Part shown: positions 41,745 through 49,563 of the stretch, piece after piece
Numbering within the stretch: the first letter of the stretch is position 1
Layout of the letters: the number at the start of each line of letters is the position of its first letter
DNA from: UBA3871 sp002392265
GTDB lineage: Bacteria > Bacillota > Clostridia > Peptostreptococcales > Anaerovoracaceae
Length of the DNA stretch: 64,000 bases
Assembly (NCBI GenBank): GCA_946614255.1
Contig: CAMOGS010000002.1
Location: forward strand, 4,200 to 68,199
Reading direction: 5' to 3'
Made by a program: the position numbers and the translations under genes
The notes under the pieces: model-generated
What the model saw: only the letters and a program-made list of their open reading frames with translations
The model's database searches: none
What the model was told of the DNA's origin: nothing

Positions 41745-42721
41745 GATTACACCTCGATAAAGATGCCTTTCGAGTATTAATAGAAAGCGTTCATGAACGG
41801 ACAGGATACAGAAGCGATGTTTTGGAAAAAGATTATTATGTAGTGCTTATACTGAAGGAACTTGCAGAGAAACAAGCTGCTGGTTTGCCTGCTTATTTTA
41901 AAGGCGGAACCGCATTATACAAAGCCCTTAAAACTACAAATCGTTTTTCTGAAGACATAGATTTGTCCGTTGATACCAGAGGCATAAGTCGTTCGCAAAG
42001 TGATAAGCGATTAGAACAAGCCACAAAGAAATACGCTTCTTTAATGCGTGACCCGGCAAGCGGAAAAACGAATCGTTCAGAAGTCATTGCCACATATATC
42101 TATGAACCGATAACTGTCTATGATGCAAACGATGCGCTACAGCGGTTTGGAAAGGTAAAAATTGAAGCAACATCGTTCACCATCAGCGAGCCGATTGAAA
42201 GGTTGGAGGTTTCCGCTATGTTGTACAGCCTTGCTTCGGAAAGAGAAAAGCGGATTCTCGAAAAGGAGTATGACGTAAGGCCGTTCTCTGTTTTAACCAT
42301 CTCTATGGAGCGAGTTTTTATTGATAAGCTCTTTGCTGCAGAAGCATATGTGCGGAGAGCTGCTGAGCCGCATCGGGCTTTTGAGGCGGCAAAACATATT
42401 TACGATTTGGCAGTTATCGGGGAACACGAAAAAATCGAGAGCCTTCTCTCCGATAAGGATCAAATGAAGAGACTCTTGGATATACGTATCACTGAAGAGA
42501 AAAATCGTCTTGATGGGATAGCAGGTGTAATGCCTTCGGAGTTCTCTTTCTTTTCGGAAGCGGCGAAAAGCATAGCAATTCGTAAGGCTTACAGCACCAT
42601 GCAAAGCCAATATGTGCTTCGCGAAAGTGATTGTATTGATTATGAAAATGCAATGGAAGCTATATCTTCCATCCAAGAAAAACTGGTGAAAAATCCATCG
42701 TGGCGCGAATATAAACTATAA
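41741..42721 (+). CDS. AbiEii-type nucleotidyltransferase toxin
   Basis: 326 aa. Motif I is present as YFKGGTALYKAL followed by FSEDIDLSVDT, the GG(T/S)..DxD signature of the DUF1814/AbiEii nucleotidyltransferase family; VLTISMERVFIDKLFAAEAYVRR and HIYDLAVI fit the family's later motifs. Related toxins (MenT, AbiEii) add nucleotides to tRNA or other targets and give phage defence by growth arrest. Coupled to the antitoxin by an ATGA overlap. No terminator is obvious after it. Confidence 0.87.
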   Translation: MRLHLDKDAFRVLIESVHERTGYRSDVLEKDYYVVLILKELAEKQAAGLPAYFKGGTALYKALKTTNRFSEDIDLSVDTRGISRSQSDKRLEQATKKYASLMRDPASGKTNRSEVIATYIYEPITVYDANDALQRFGKVKIEATSFTISEPIERLEVSAMLYSLASEREKRILEKEYDVRPFSVLTISMERVFIDKLFAAEAYVRRAAEPHRAFEAAKHIYDLAVIGEHEKIESLLSDKDQMKRLLDIRITEEKNRLDGIAGVMPSEFSFFSEAAKSIAIRKAYSTMQSQYVLRESDCIDYENAMEAISSIQEKLVKNPSWREYKL

Positions 42722-42824
42722 AGAATAGTATATTAAGGGCTGGAAGACTTGCGAGCACTTCTGTCGAAAATTTTGGCAGAAGTGTTTTTCAAGTGTCCGT
42801 TCATCTGAGCAGATATAGATTGCT

Positions 42825-42844
42825 CATTTGATGCGCGTCAAATG
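42825..42844. promoter_or_regulatory. Operator-like palindrome CATTTGA...TCAAATG
   Basis: CATTTGATGCGCGTCAAATG resembles the two palindromes before the HipA-like kinase (TTTGACG-N2-CGTCAAA), sharing the right half CGTCAAAT. It lies 22 bases left of the second 108-base repeat. Confidence 0.5.
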
Positions 42845-42865
42845 AGAGTTGAATAAAGCGGTGCC

Positions 42866-42973
42866 AAAAGAACAGAGAATTCAGAAAACGGTTGACAATG
42901 CGCGCGAAAAACATTAAAATTCAATCAGCAAGTACTTAACGACACAATTGATATTGCGATAAAAAAGGGGGAA
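42866..42973 (+). repeat. 108-base direct repeat, copy 2, carrying a promoter
   Basis: Exact copy of 39871-39978, with TTGACA at 42892 and TAAAAT at 42915, directly before the secreted-protein gene. Confidence 0.9.
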
Positions 42974-42975
42974 AC

Positions 42976-43473
42976 ATGAAAAAGATTTTAACCATAGCGA
43001 TAGCAATCGTTTGCTGCGCGGTTTCCGTTGTCTCTTTGGCAGAGCCCTATGAGGCTGCTGATGATTCGGCGGTGGCGGACACTATAGCTATGCTGGAGGC
43101 GCAGTACAGCACCCTCGAAGGGCAGATTGTCTGGGCGGGTGAAGAAGAGTTCGCTGTTTACGAGGTATTCAAAAAAGAAGCAGGCACCTATACAACATCT
43201 ATCGGAAAAATAAAGCCAATCGTTATTGGAGTTGCGACCGTTGTCAGATCCAAGGAGGATTCTTCGTTTGTTCGGGTAGAGACTCTTCCGTATATAGAAA
43301 TCGTTGCACCAGATGCAGACTGGGATGGTGGGGACTTTTCAATTAATAACGATGGGAGCGGTAAAGTAAGGATTTCCTCTGTCGGCTGCTTCTTCAGGGG
43401 GCTTGCTACTTCCAGCAAACCGCCGGTTAAATCCGAGAATGTAACCGTAGCTGTTTACGTAAACTTTGAATAA
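42976..43473 (+). CDS. Putative secreted protein of unknown function
   Basis: 165 aa with a Sec signal peptide (MKKILTIAIAIVCCAVSVVSLA, likely cut after SLA). The mature part begins acidic and helical (AADDSAVADTIAMLEAQYSTLEG) and continues with several predicted strands (GKIKPIVIGVATVV, TLPYIEIVAPDADWDGGDF, NVTVAVYVNF). I do not recognise it. The duplicated promoter links its expression to the lipoprotein at 39.98 kb; sequence similarity between the two proteins is not evident. It ends at a terminator shared with the convergent gene. Confidence 0.7.
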   Translation: MKKILTIAIAIVCCAVSVVSLAEPYEAADDSAVADTIAMLEAQYSTLEGQIVWAGEEEFAVYEVFKKEAGTYTTSIGKIKPIVIGVATVVRSKEDSSFVRVETLPYIEIVAPDADWDGGDFSINNDGSGKVRISSVGCFFRGLATSSKPPVKSENVTVAVYVNFE

Positions 43474-43481
43474 ATTGAACT

Positions 43482-43521
43482 AAAAAACCGCTTCACCTGT
43501 CAAAAGGTGTAGCGGTTTATA
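43482..43521. terminator. Bidirectional terminator
   Basis: AAACCGCT...AGCGGTTT outer arms and ACCT...AGGT inner arms, A run on the left and TTTATATT on the right; serves both convergent genes. Confidence 0.85.
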
Positions 43522-43537
43522 TTATTCGCTTTATGCT

Positions 43538-44356
43538 TTACCAGTCGGGATCCCAGGCGCTGCCGGAATCCCAATCCCAATCGTCATCGTAATCCCAGTC
43601 GTCGTCATCATCCCAGGATGAACTCCAGTCATTGTCATCGGACCAGGAGCTCCAGGAGGAGTCGTCGTCCTCGTCGTACCAGACAGAGTCGCTGAAATCA
43701 TCAAAGTCATAGTCGTAATCGTAGTAATACGATTCGTAATACTCGGCCATGTCCTCGAGAGGCTTGTCGGTAGGCAGCCATCCGGAATCATCATATCTGT
43801 ACCAGCTGTTGCTCTGGTTATAATAGTGCTGTCCGTTGTAGTTATAATAACCTGAAGCATCTGTCGACATCAGGTAAAAAACAATACAAAAAAGCACAAA
43901 AAACGCTATACCTACAACTAAAAGAATCTTTTTCCATTTTGGCCAGGGCTGGTGATTTTTCCTCTTTGCAGGGGGCCGGCTGCCCGGAAGATTTGCTTCC
44001 TCGTGGTTGTTAAACTCCGTGCGCAGCTTTTGGAAAATCTCGTTTACCGCATAGGCTTCATCTGTTCCCGAATAGCGAACCGCACGGCTCCCATCGGCTT
44101 TGTTTTTATAAACGACAAAGTTTGAACCGTCTTTGTATATTCCATAGGCCTTTGCACCCTTGTAATTTTCGCCTATATGGAAATGCATCTTTTCGAGAGG
44201 CACATTCCGCAGGCGGCAATATTCCTTCAGCTCATCAATCGTGTGAGGCACGCCGTCGGCTGCGCGCTTTGTATGGCTGTTCGGCGCACCGCAGTGCGGG
44301 CAGACGGTTAAATCATCTTCGAACAGGTTTGAACAATATTCGCATTTAATCTGCAT
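43538..44356 (-). CDS. Zinc-ribbon membrane protein with Trp/Asp/Tyr-rich extracellular tail
   Basis: 272 aa from the ATG at 44356, seven bases after AGGAGG. In order: a zinc ribbon (C5, C8, C19, C22), a ~75-residue domain (TIDELKEYCRLRNV through AVNEIFQKLRTEF) that I do not recognise, one membrane helix (142-163), and an outside tail. The first part of the tail is Tyr/Asn-rich (YYNYNGQHYYN) and residues ~205-272 are nearly all Asp, Trp, Ser and Tyr (DDDDWDYDDDWDWD). The same kind of tail ends the clostripain-family protein at 27.6-29.2 kb. A fragment of a related gene is fused to hutI sequence at 40.65 kb. Confidence 0.75.
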   Translation of the reverse strand: MQIKCEYCSNLFEDDLTVCPHCGAPNSHTKRAADGVPHTIDELKEYCRLRNVPLEKMHFHIGENYKGAKAYGIYKDGSNFVVYKNKADGSRAVRYSGTDEAYAVNEIFQKLRTEFNNHEEANLPGSRPPAKRKNHQPWPKWKKILLVVGIAFFVLFCIVFYLMSTDASGYYNYNGQHYYNQSNSWYRYDDSGWLPTDKPLEDMAEYYESYYYDYDYDFDDFSDSVWYDEDDDSSWSSWSDDNDWSSSWDDDDDWDYDDDWDWDSGSAWDPDW

Positions 44357-44504
44357 AAAACATCCTCCTGATTTGTCCGCATTCAATTATACACTAAAGG
44401 CCAATAAAATCCACCCCAAAAGCGAAAAAGAAAGAAAAAATCCTTGCATAAATATACCTAAAAGCGTATCATATTAACCACAAGCGTAAAAAAGGAGACA
44501 TATC

Positions 44505-45809
44505 ATGAAAAGCCCGATAAATCAGAGTAAACAGGACATATACGTAAAAGAATTTCAAAAACTCATTCGCAAGGAAACCGTTTCTTCGCGTGAAAACAGA
44601 GACCGCACAAAGTTCCGCGAGTTTCACGATATTCTCCGTGAGGTCTTTCCAAAGGTCTTTGAGGCATGCGAATTTCGCGAGTTCGACGGCTCAATCCTCC
44701 TCCTCTGGAAGGGAAAGGACCGCAGCAAGCCCCCTATTATGTTCATGAACCACCACGACGTTGTGGAAGCAACCGGCAACTGGAAATACCCTCCTTTTTC
44801 CGCAGAGATAGCGGACGGCAGGATTTACGGCCGCGGCACCTTTGACACAAAGGGCGGGCTCTACTGCATGCTCCGCGCCGGAGAAGAGCTGATTACCGAA
44901 GGCTTTACGCCTGACCGCGACATATATTTTGAAAGCACATGCAACGAAGAAAATACACAGGAAGGCGCTGCAGCCATTTCAAAGTGGATGAAGGAAAACG
45001 ACATACACCTTGCGGCAAGCTTTGACGAAGGCGGCAATATTATGGAGGTGCCGGTAGAAGGTGTAAAGGGTACCTTTGCTATGGTAGGACTCGGTGAAAA
45101 GGGCTGCGCAGAGATTAAGTTTACTGCGCGCTCTGCAGGAGGTCATGCAAGCGTGCCGCCAAAAAATACGCCGCTTGTTCGACTCGGCCGCTTTATGGCT
45201 GAGGTCGAAGACACTGTAGCCTTTGACAGGAAAAAGTCTGACGTTCTCGAAGAGCTTCTTCGCCGCCTCGAGCCGTTTATGGGAGGGCAAAAGATAAACA
45301 CTGACGACTTTGAATCGCTTACGCCTACGCTAAGGGCGATGCTTGCAACAACGCTGGCCTTCACGATGGCGCATGGCGCGGAGGGCGCGAACGTGCTGCC
45401 GCAGGAGGCTTACATAATAGGAAATATGCGCTTCTCGCATCATGAGGGTCGTGATAAAGCGATGGAAAAAGTGCAGAAGGTGGCCGATAAATACGGCATT
45501 GAGATAGATGTGTACGATCCGGGCTTCATTTCGACGATTTCGCCTTATGACGGGCCGGCTTTCCAAGTGATGGAATCCGCGATAAAAGAGATTTTTCCAA
45601 ATGTTGATGCGGTGCTGCCATATATCTTAAACGGTGCATCGGATTCGTCGTTTTACGGTGAGGTATGCGATCAGTGCATGCGCTTTCTGCCATTCGAGGC
45701 AGACGCAGAGCAGATGGCGGGCGTGCACGGCCTAAACGAGCACATAAAAGTGGATTCACTCGCCCCGGCGGTGGAGTTTTATAAGTATATAATGCGAGAA
45801 TACAAATAA
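44505..45809 (+). CDS. M20-family metallopeptidase
   Basis: 434 aa. Zinc ligands follow the M20 pattern: His/Asp in MFMNHHDVVEATGNW, Asp in GRGTFDTKGGL, the catalytic Glu pair in STCNEENTQEG and a late His in AGVHGLNEHIK. The dimerisation domain lies between residues ~195 and 330 (KFTARSAGGHASVPPKN). The length and NHHDVVE motif resemble the PM20D1/carboxypeptidase S branch, so it likely hydrolyses dipeptides or N-acyl amino acids. AAAGGAG precedes the ATG. Single-gene unit, consistent with peptide and amino-acid scavenging. Confidence 0.9.
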   Translation: MKSPINQSKQDIYVKEFQKLIRKETVSSRENRDRTKFREFHDILREVFPKVFEACEFREFDGSILLLWKGKDRSKPPIMFMNHHDVVEATGNWKYPPFSAEIADGRIYGRGTFDTKGGLYCMLRAGEELITEGFTPDRDIYFESTCNEENTQEGAAAISKWMKENDIHLAASFDEGGNIMEVPVEGVKGTFAMVGLGEKGCAEIKFTARSAGGHASVPPKNTPLVRLGRFMAEVEDTVAFDRKKSDVLEELLRRLEPFMGGQKINTDDFESLTPTLRAMLATTLAFTMAHGAEGANVLPQEAYIIGNMRFSHHEGRDKAMEKVQKVADKYGIEIDVYDPGFISTISPYDGPAFQVMESAIKEIFPNVDAVLPYILNGASDSSFYGEVCDQCMRFLPFEADAEQMAGVHGLNEHIKVDSLAPAVEFYKYIMREYK

Positions 45810-45818
45810 AATATGAGC

Positions 45819-46448
45819 CTATATGCGCCGCAAATTATAAACGTGGAGGCATATTCCAAGCCCAATCAAAAATATTGCAAGTACTATTAAACCTGGGGAG
45901 CCGGTACCGCCCAGTATCTCATTGTGGCCGAAAAGCAAAAAAAAGGTAAAAAATATCCAAACCATAGAAGGTAAAATGCGGCTTAGCTTTGGGGCTTCGG
46001 CAGCGTCCGACTCCTCCTGATAAAAGTAAACTGCACATGACAGTTCAACTGTAAACCAGATAGCTATCGCTATAATCCCCACACCAAAAGCATATGCACG
46101 AGTCAAGGTTCCGTCAAGGGCGCCTGCTATGAGCACGAGAAGCGGTATAAACTCACCGACTGCCAGCGACTTCCACTGCCAGGTTGCCAGCATGACAGCT
46201 TCGCTTACCGGAAAGCACCTATAAGCAACCTCTTCCTCTCGGAAAAATTTTGGCATTTCCCGGTCAATCCATAAAGAGGTTATAAACATGCTCATTAGGC
46301 AGGTGATGTCTTTAAAGTTCGCATTTCGAGAAAAGATGAACACCATCCATAAAAGCTCCAGTGCGAGGACCACGCCAAGCCTAAAGAGCCCGTCCCGGTG
46401 CAGCTTAAAATACTCCAAATTCTTTTGTCTTTGATTCATTTCTTCCAC
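45819..46448 (-). CDS. Membrane protein of the GntR-ABC operon
   Basis: 209 aa with five hydrophobic segments after a charged N-terminus (MEEMNQRQKNLEYFKLHRDG). It is not a recognised permease family, but its position immediately after the ABC ATPase stop makes it a likely second membrane subunit of that transporter. Ends in a cytoplasmic basic segment (VYNLRRI). Last gene of a five-gene operon reading right to left. Confidence 0.65.
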   Translation of the reverse strand: MEEMNQRQKNLEYFKLHRDGLFRLGVVLALELLWMVFIFSRNANFKDITCLMSMFITSLWIDREMPKFFREEEVAYRCFPVSEAVMLATWQWKSLAVGEFIPLLVLIAGALDGTLTRAYAFGVGIIAIAIWFTVELSCAVYFYQEESDAAEAPKLSRILPSMVWIFFTFFLLFGHNEILGGTGSPGLIVLAIFLIGLGICLHVYNLRRI

Positions 46449-47171
46449 CTAAACCGCCTCTTCCCTAAGGATATCCTTTATCGCCTCCTGCAAAGTTCCG
46501 CCGAACTCTGCGCGCAGCTCGTCGCAATTCTTGTACAGCGTAATTTTTCCGTCCTTTAGTACGCAGGCATCGTCGAAAAGCTTTTCGATTTCGCTGATAA
46601 GATGCGTTACTATAATCATCGAGGATTCTTCACCAAAGCTGTCCAGTATTGCATCAATTACCACATCTCTTGCAACAACATCGATTGCACCGAGCGGCTC
46701 GTCCAAAATATAGAGCTTTGCTTTGCGCGCCATAGTCAGTGCAATTTGAGCCTTTTCTGCGGTTCCAAGTGATATCTCTCCGGAGCGCTGCAGAGGATCT
46801 ACTTCAAAGCGTTCAAGCAGATTCAGGCACTTTTGCCTGTCAAAGTCATCGAAAAATCTTTCGTAAATATCAATAATCTCTGATATCGACAGCTTCTCCG
46901 GAAGAGCAAGCTTCTCCGGCAGGTAAGCAACGTAGTTTTTCGTGATACATCCGGGACGGCTCCCGCATATGCTGACCTTTCCCTCATAACCTCTGGTCAT
47001 TCCTGCGAGTATTTTAAGCAGTGTTGTCTTTCCGCTTCCGTTATTACCGAGTAGTCCCACAATCCTTCCTGCAGGGATTTCTAAATTAACACCCTTCAGA
47101 ACCTCACCGGTCAGGAAGGATTTTCTCAGGTCTTCAATTTTTAGAACTGTTTCTCTGTTTGTGTTTTCCAT
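46449..47171 (-). CDS. ABC transporter ATP-binding protein
   Basis: 240 aa. Walker A GLLGNNGSGKTTLLKIL, Walker B LYILDEPLGAID and the H-loop VTHLISEIE are all present; the signature motif is degenerate (ISLGTAEKAQIAL in place of LSGGQ), as often found in YtrB-type and ABC-2 exporters. In the YtrA-type operons of Firmicutes, such ATPases serve antibiotic or peptide resistance, frequently induced by cell-wall agents. It lies between two membrane-protein genes in the operon controlled by the GntR-like repressor. Confidence 0.9.
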   Translation of the reverse strand: MENTNRETVLKIEDLRKSFLTGEVLKGVNLEIPAGRIVGLLGNNGSGKTTLLKILAGMTRGYEGKVSICGSRPGCITKNYVAYLPEKLALPEKLSISEIIDIYERFFDDFDRQKCLNLLERFEVDPLQRSGEISLGTAEKAQIALTMARKAKLYILDEPLGAIDVVARDVVIDAILDSFGEESSMIIVTHLISEIEKLFDDACVLKDGKITLYKNCDELRAEFGGTLQEAIKDILREEAV

Positions 47172-47202
47172 CTTATTTTCCTCGTATTCTCCAATTTCGC
47201 TT

Positions 47203-47913
47203 TTAATCGGTCATATATTGCTTCATTTTCCGGTAGGAAACATAAATTAAAGTCGCTGCAAGACAAAGGCTGACTATTATGGTGATCAGCATTTTTACGT
47301 GCATATTTCCGACAAAGAGACGCTCCGCTATGTCCGAGCGGAAGACAAACAAAAAGAGGATAATAAACGTGAAAAGCTTTTTTAGAGCAGCTTTAAGCTT
47401 ACTATCTTTTTCTTTTTCATCCTTGTAATCAAAGGCTCCGTTTGTTAAAAGCGCTGCGGCTAAAAACAAAGCTCCGGAAAGAGCGCTTGCAATGTAGCAG
47501 GCAGTATCGGCTACCATATGCCTTGGCGTAACGACGAAGGATGCCACAATCGAATGGGCATTATAGTTTTCCGGAAGCATATCATAGATGACCAATGCTC
47601 CGGCGAGAAGTATGGTGTAAAAAGAGAACAACAGCATAAGTACTGTGAGCTTTGCGGCGAGGGTTTCTGCGGCTGTAAACCCAAACTGTCTGCAAAAGAG
47701 CATGTTTTTGCCATTGAAATTATCGGACGCAATACCTTGCACCGCATAGACCATTGGAAAAAGGGTAAGAACAGTCATAAACGCCGTAAAGGATTGTGCA
47801 AAGTATATGATGGCGACTCCCAATATACACATGGCGATTGTTAGCATCACGGGAGTTTTCGCCAAGGCAATCTCAAGCGCAGTGGCTTCTCCCAATCTCT
47901 TTATTTTATTCAT
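47203..47913 (-). CDS. ABC-2-like membrane protein
   Basis: 236 aa with six hydrophobic segments. I take the ATG at 47913 (MNKIKRLGEATALEIALAKTPVMLT), which overlaps the previous gene's stop and is preceded by GGGGGAAGAG; the frame is open upstream to 48021, but that part lies inside the neighbouring gene. The topology fits an ABC-2 type permease. With the ATPase and the second membrane protein it would form an exporter of unknown substrate. Confidence 0.75.
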   Translation of the reverse strand: MNKIKRLGEATALEIALAKTPVMLTIAMCILGVAIIYFAQSFTAFMTVLTLFPMVYAVQGIASDNFNGKNMLFCRQFGFTAAETLAAKLTVLMLLFSFYTILLAGALVIYDMLPENYNAHSIVASFVVTPRHMVADTACYIASALSGALFLAAALLTNGAFDYKDEKEKDSKLKAALKKLFTFIILFLFVFRSDIAERLFVGNMHVKMLITIIVSLCLAATLIYVSYRKMKQYMTD

Positions 47914-48913
47914 AAGACTCTTCCCCCAATTTAATAAGTGCCCCACCGGCGTATGTGTATGTGGCAAGGTAGCCTTCTCCAAGCACATCGACTTCGCTGA
48001 ATTTCCTAAGTAGGTCCTCAAGCTCCGGCTTTAAGCCCAGGTCGTGCAGCCGGTGCCACTTTGCTTCGAACAGGCGCTTTTTGTCGGCCTTTGTACGTGA
48101 CAGATTGGAAAAACTCCTGTATATGTCAGAGTTCCTCTTGTTGAGTGCCCACTTGGGAAAGCCCTCGTAGGTTTCGTCCTCATATTCGATATTCACTTCC
48201 TTCGGGGGAACCTCGTACCAATCGGTCTTTTCGCCGGTCAGTATGTTTAGGTCATATCTGTAACCGCCTGTCATGTCTTTGACATAGCACCAACCGTCAT
48301 CCTCCGTAGTTTCGGTAAAGAATATATCTTCAATTTCGTATGTCACATCAGCCCCATTTGGGAACTCATTTTTCTTGGTAAGCTCACAGAGCTTTTCAAA
48401 ATCGCGGTTCAGTATAACTATCTGCCTTTTCTCGTCGACTATCGTTCCGATGTAAGCAATTATATACTTACCGTTTTCTGAGGCGTTTGCTTCGTTGCAC
48501 ATAAATTTCTTAAATGTCCCACCCTTTTTAAGCTCGTCCAAGGTAGTGACAAACGATTCGTCCTCTGACCAAACCATTACCACATCCGCATCCAGAGTAA
48601 CCGTTGCAGGCCCGAAGATAACGTTGCCCTCCTTGTCCAATAAGAAGTCCTCGTATGAACCGCTTTTATAAGCAATGATACCCTGATCGCCGGGCTCTAT
48701 TTCTTTGAAGCTCTCATACGCATTTAACTCGGTAATCACTTCCGCATACTGCCCGATTTCATCGAGGATTGAAGAGGCCTCTTCTTCGTCAAGCGGCACG
48801 CCTTTTTCAACCCAAAGTCCTTTCACATAGATTGCCAGACCAATTAGAAGTACGCACAAAAGTACTATAACTATGATTGATAAAACAAATGGGTTTTTCT
48901 TTAAAAGTTTCAT
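47906..48913 (-). CDS. Membrane-anchored extracytoplasmic protein in the GntR-ABC operon
   Basis: 335 aa. One N-terminal membrane helix (FVLSIIVIVLLCVLLIGLAIYV) is followed by a ~300-residue outside domain rich in acidic and aromatic residues, with several WD40-like or beta-propeller-like strand segments (GNVIFGPATVTL, NGKYIIAYIGTIV, RQIVILNRDFEKLCEL). I do not recognise a family. The start overlaps the GntR gene by four bases (ATGA) and its stop overlaps the permease start, so all are translationally coupled. It may sense or bind the transporter's substrate. Confidence 0.65.
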   Translation of the reverse strand: MKLLKKNPFVLSIIVIVLLCVLLIGLAIYVKGLWVEKGVPLDEEEASSILDEIGQYAEVITELNAYESFKEIEPGDQGIIAYKSGSYEDFLLDKEGNVIFGPATVTLDADVVMVWSEDESFVTTLDELKKGGTFKKFMCNEANASENGKYIIAYIGTIVDEKRQIVILNRDFEKLCELTKKNEFPNGADVTYEIEDIFFTETTEDDGWCYVKDMTGGYRYDLNILTGEKTDWYEVPPKEVNIEYEDETYEGFPKWALNKRNSDIYRSFSNLSRTKADKKRLFEAKWHRLHDLGLKPELEDLLRKFSEVDVLGEGYLATYTYAGGALIKLGEESYE

Positions 48914-49272
48914 TCTCCGCCCTTACCTCTCAAAAAATCTCCAAACTCCTCCGGGGAGAACCCCAGCGCTTTCATCTCTTGTGCGAAGCTTTCCGCAGCC
49001 TCTCTTGCCATGGCATGCCGCAGCTCCTCTATCGCAGCTTGATCGGCCGCCACATATCTGCCCTGAGCCCGTTCAGTTTCAAGGAGCCCTTCTCTTTCAA
49101 GATCAAGCAAGGCCCTCTGCACGGTGTTGGGGTTTACGCCAAACGTAGCCGCCATTTCTCTTACCGACGGAATTCGGTCGCCGGGCTTCAGTTCGCCGGA
49201 AACAATGGAATGCTTTACCGCATCCATAATCTGCACATATATTGGAATGTTTCTGTCCAAAAGCTTTTCCAC
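48910..49272 (-). CDS. GntR-family repressor, YtrA subfamily
   Basis: 120 aa from a GTG eight bases after AAAGGAGGT. The winged helix covers residues 8-75 (PIYVQIMDAVKHSIVSGELKPGDRIPSVREMAATFGVNPNTVQRALLDLEREGL), followed by the short helical dimer domain typical of YtrA rather than the large FCD or UTRA domains. It is the first gene of the ABC operon and a perfect palindrome overlaps its promoter, so it is almost certainly an autorepressor relieved by some envelope signal. Confidence 0.9.
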   Translation of the reverse strand: MEKLLDRNIPIYVQIMDAVKHSIVSGELKPGDRIPSVREMAATFGVNPNTVQRALLDLEREGLLETERAQGRYVAADQAAIEELRHAMAREAAESFAQEMKALGFSPEEFGDFLRGKGGE

Positions 49273-49307
49273 GGGGACCTCCTTTCTGTCGGTAGTTCGA
49301 TTTGTGT

Positions 49308-49358
49308 ATTACTGTATTAATCACTTAATACAGTAATCTCTTTTATTCTTTTTGTCAA
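49308..49358 (-). promoter_or_regulatory. Promoter with perfect 13-bp-arm GntR operator
   Basis: ATTACTGTATTAA (49308-49320) and TTAATACAGTAAT (49325-49337) are exact inverted repeats around TCAC. Minus-strand TTGACA (49353-49358), 17 bases, TACTGT (49330-49335): the operator covers the -10. Confidence 0.85.
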
Positions 49359-49466
49359 GATACAAAGGAAAAAACCTATTTTGACAGCAATATTTCGCAT
49401 TACGCAACATCGTTTCGACATTTGAGAAAATTTTACGATTTTTGGGGCGAAAAAAGCCCTTTTTTG

Positions 49467-49495
49467 TTGAAAAAGATTTGGCAGAGGGGTACATT
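49467..49495 (+). promoter_or_regulatory. Candidate fchA-ftcD promoter
   Basis: TTGAAA (49467-49472), 17 bases, TACATT (49490-49495). A short GGGC/GCCC hairpin with a T run lies just before it (49445-49465). Confidence 0.45.
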
Positions 49496-49563
49496 ATTAC
49501 TTGAGAAAAGCTTTACGCTGCACGAAATGAAAGTGGCGATTAAAACGAAAAGGAGAGCGAAAA

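Noticed and set aside
49445..49465. Riboswitch or attenuator upstream of fchA
   Set aside because: The hairpin has only four strong pairs, and the best promoter lies downstream of it, so it would not be in the transcript.
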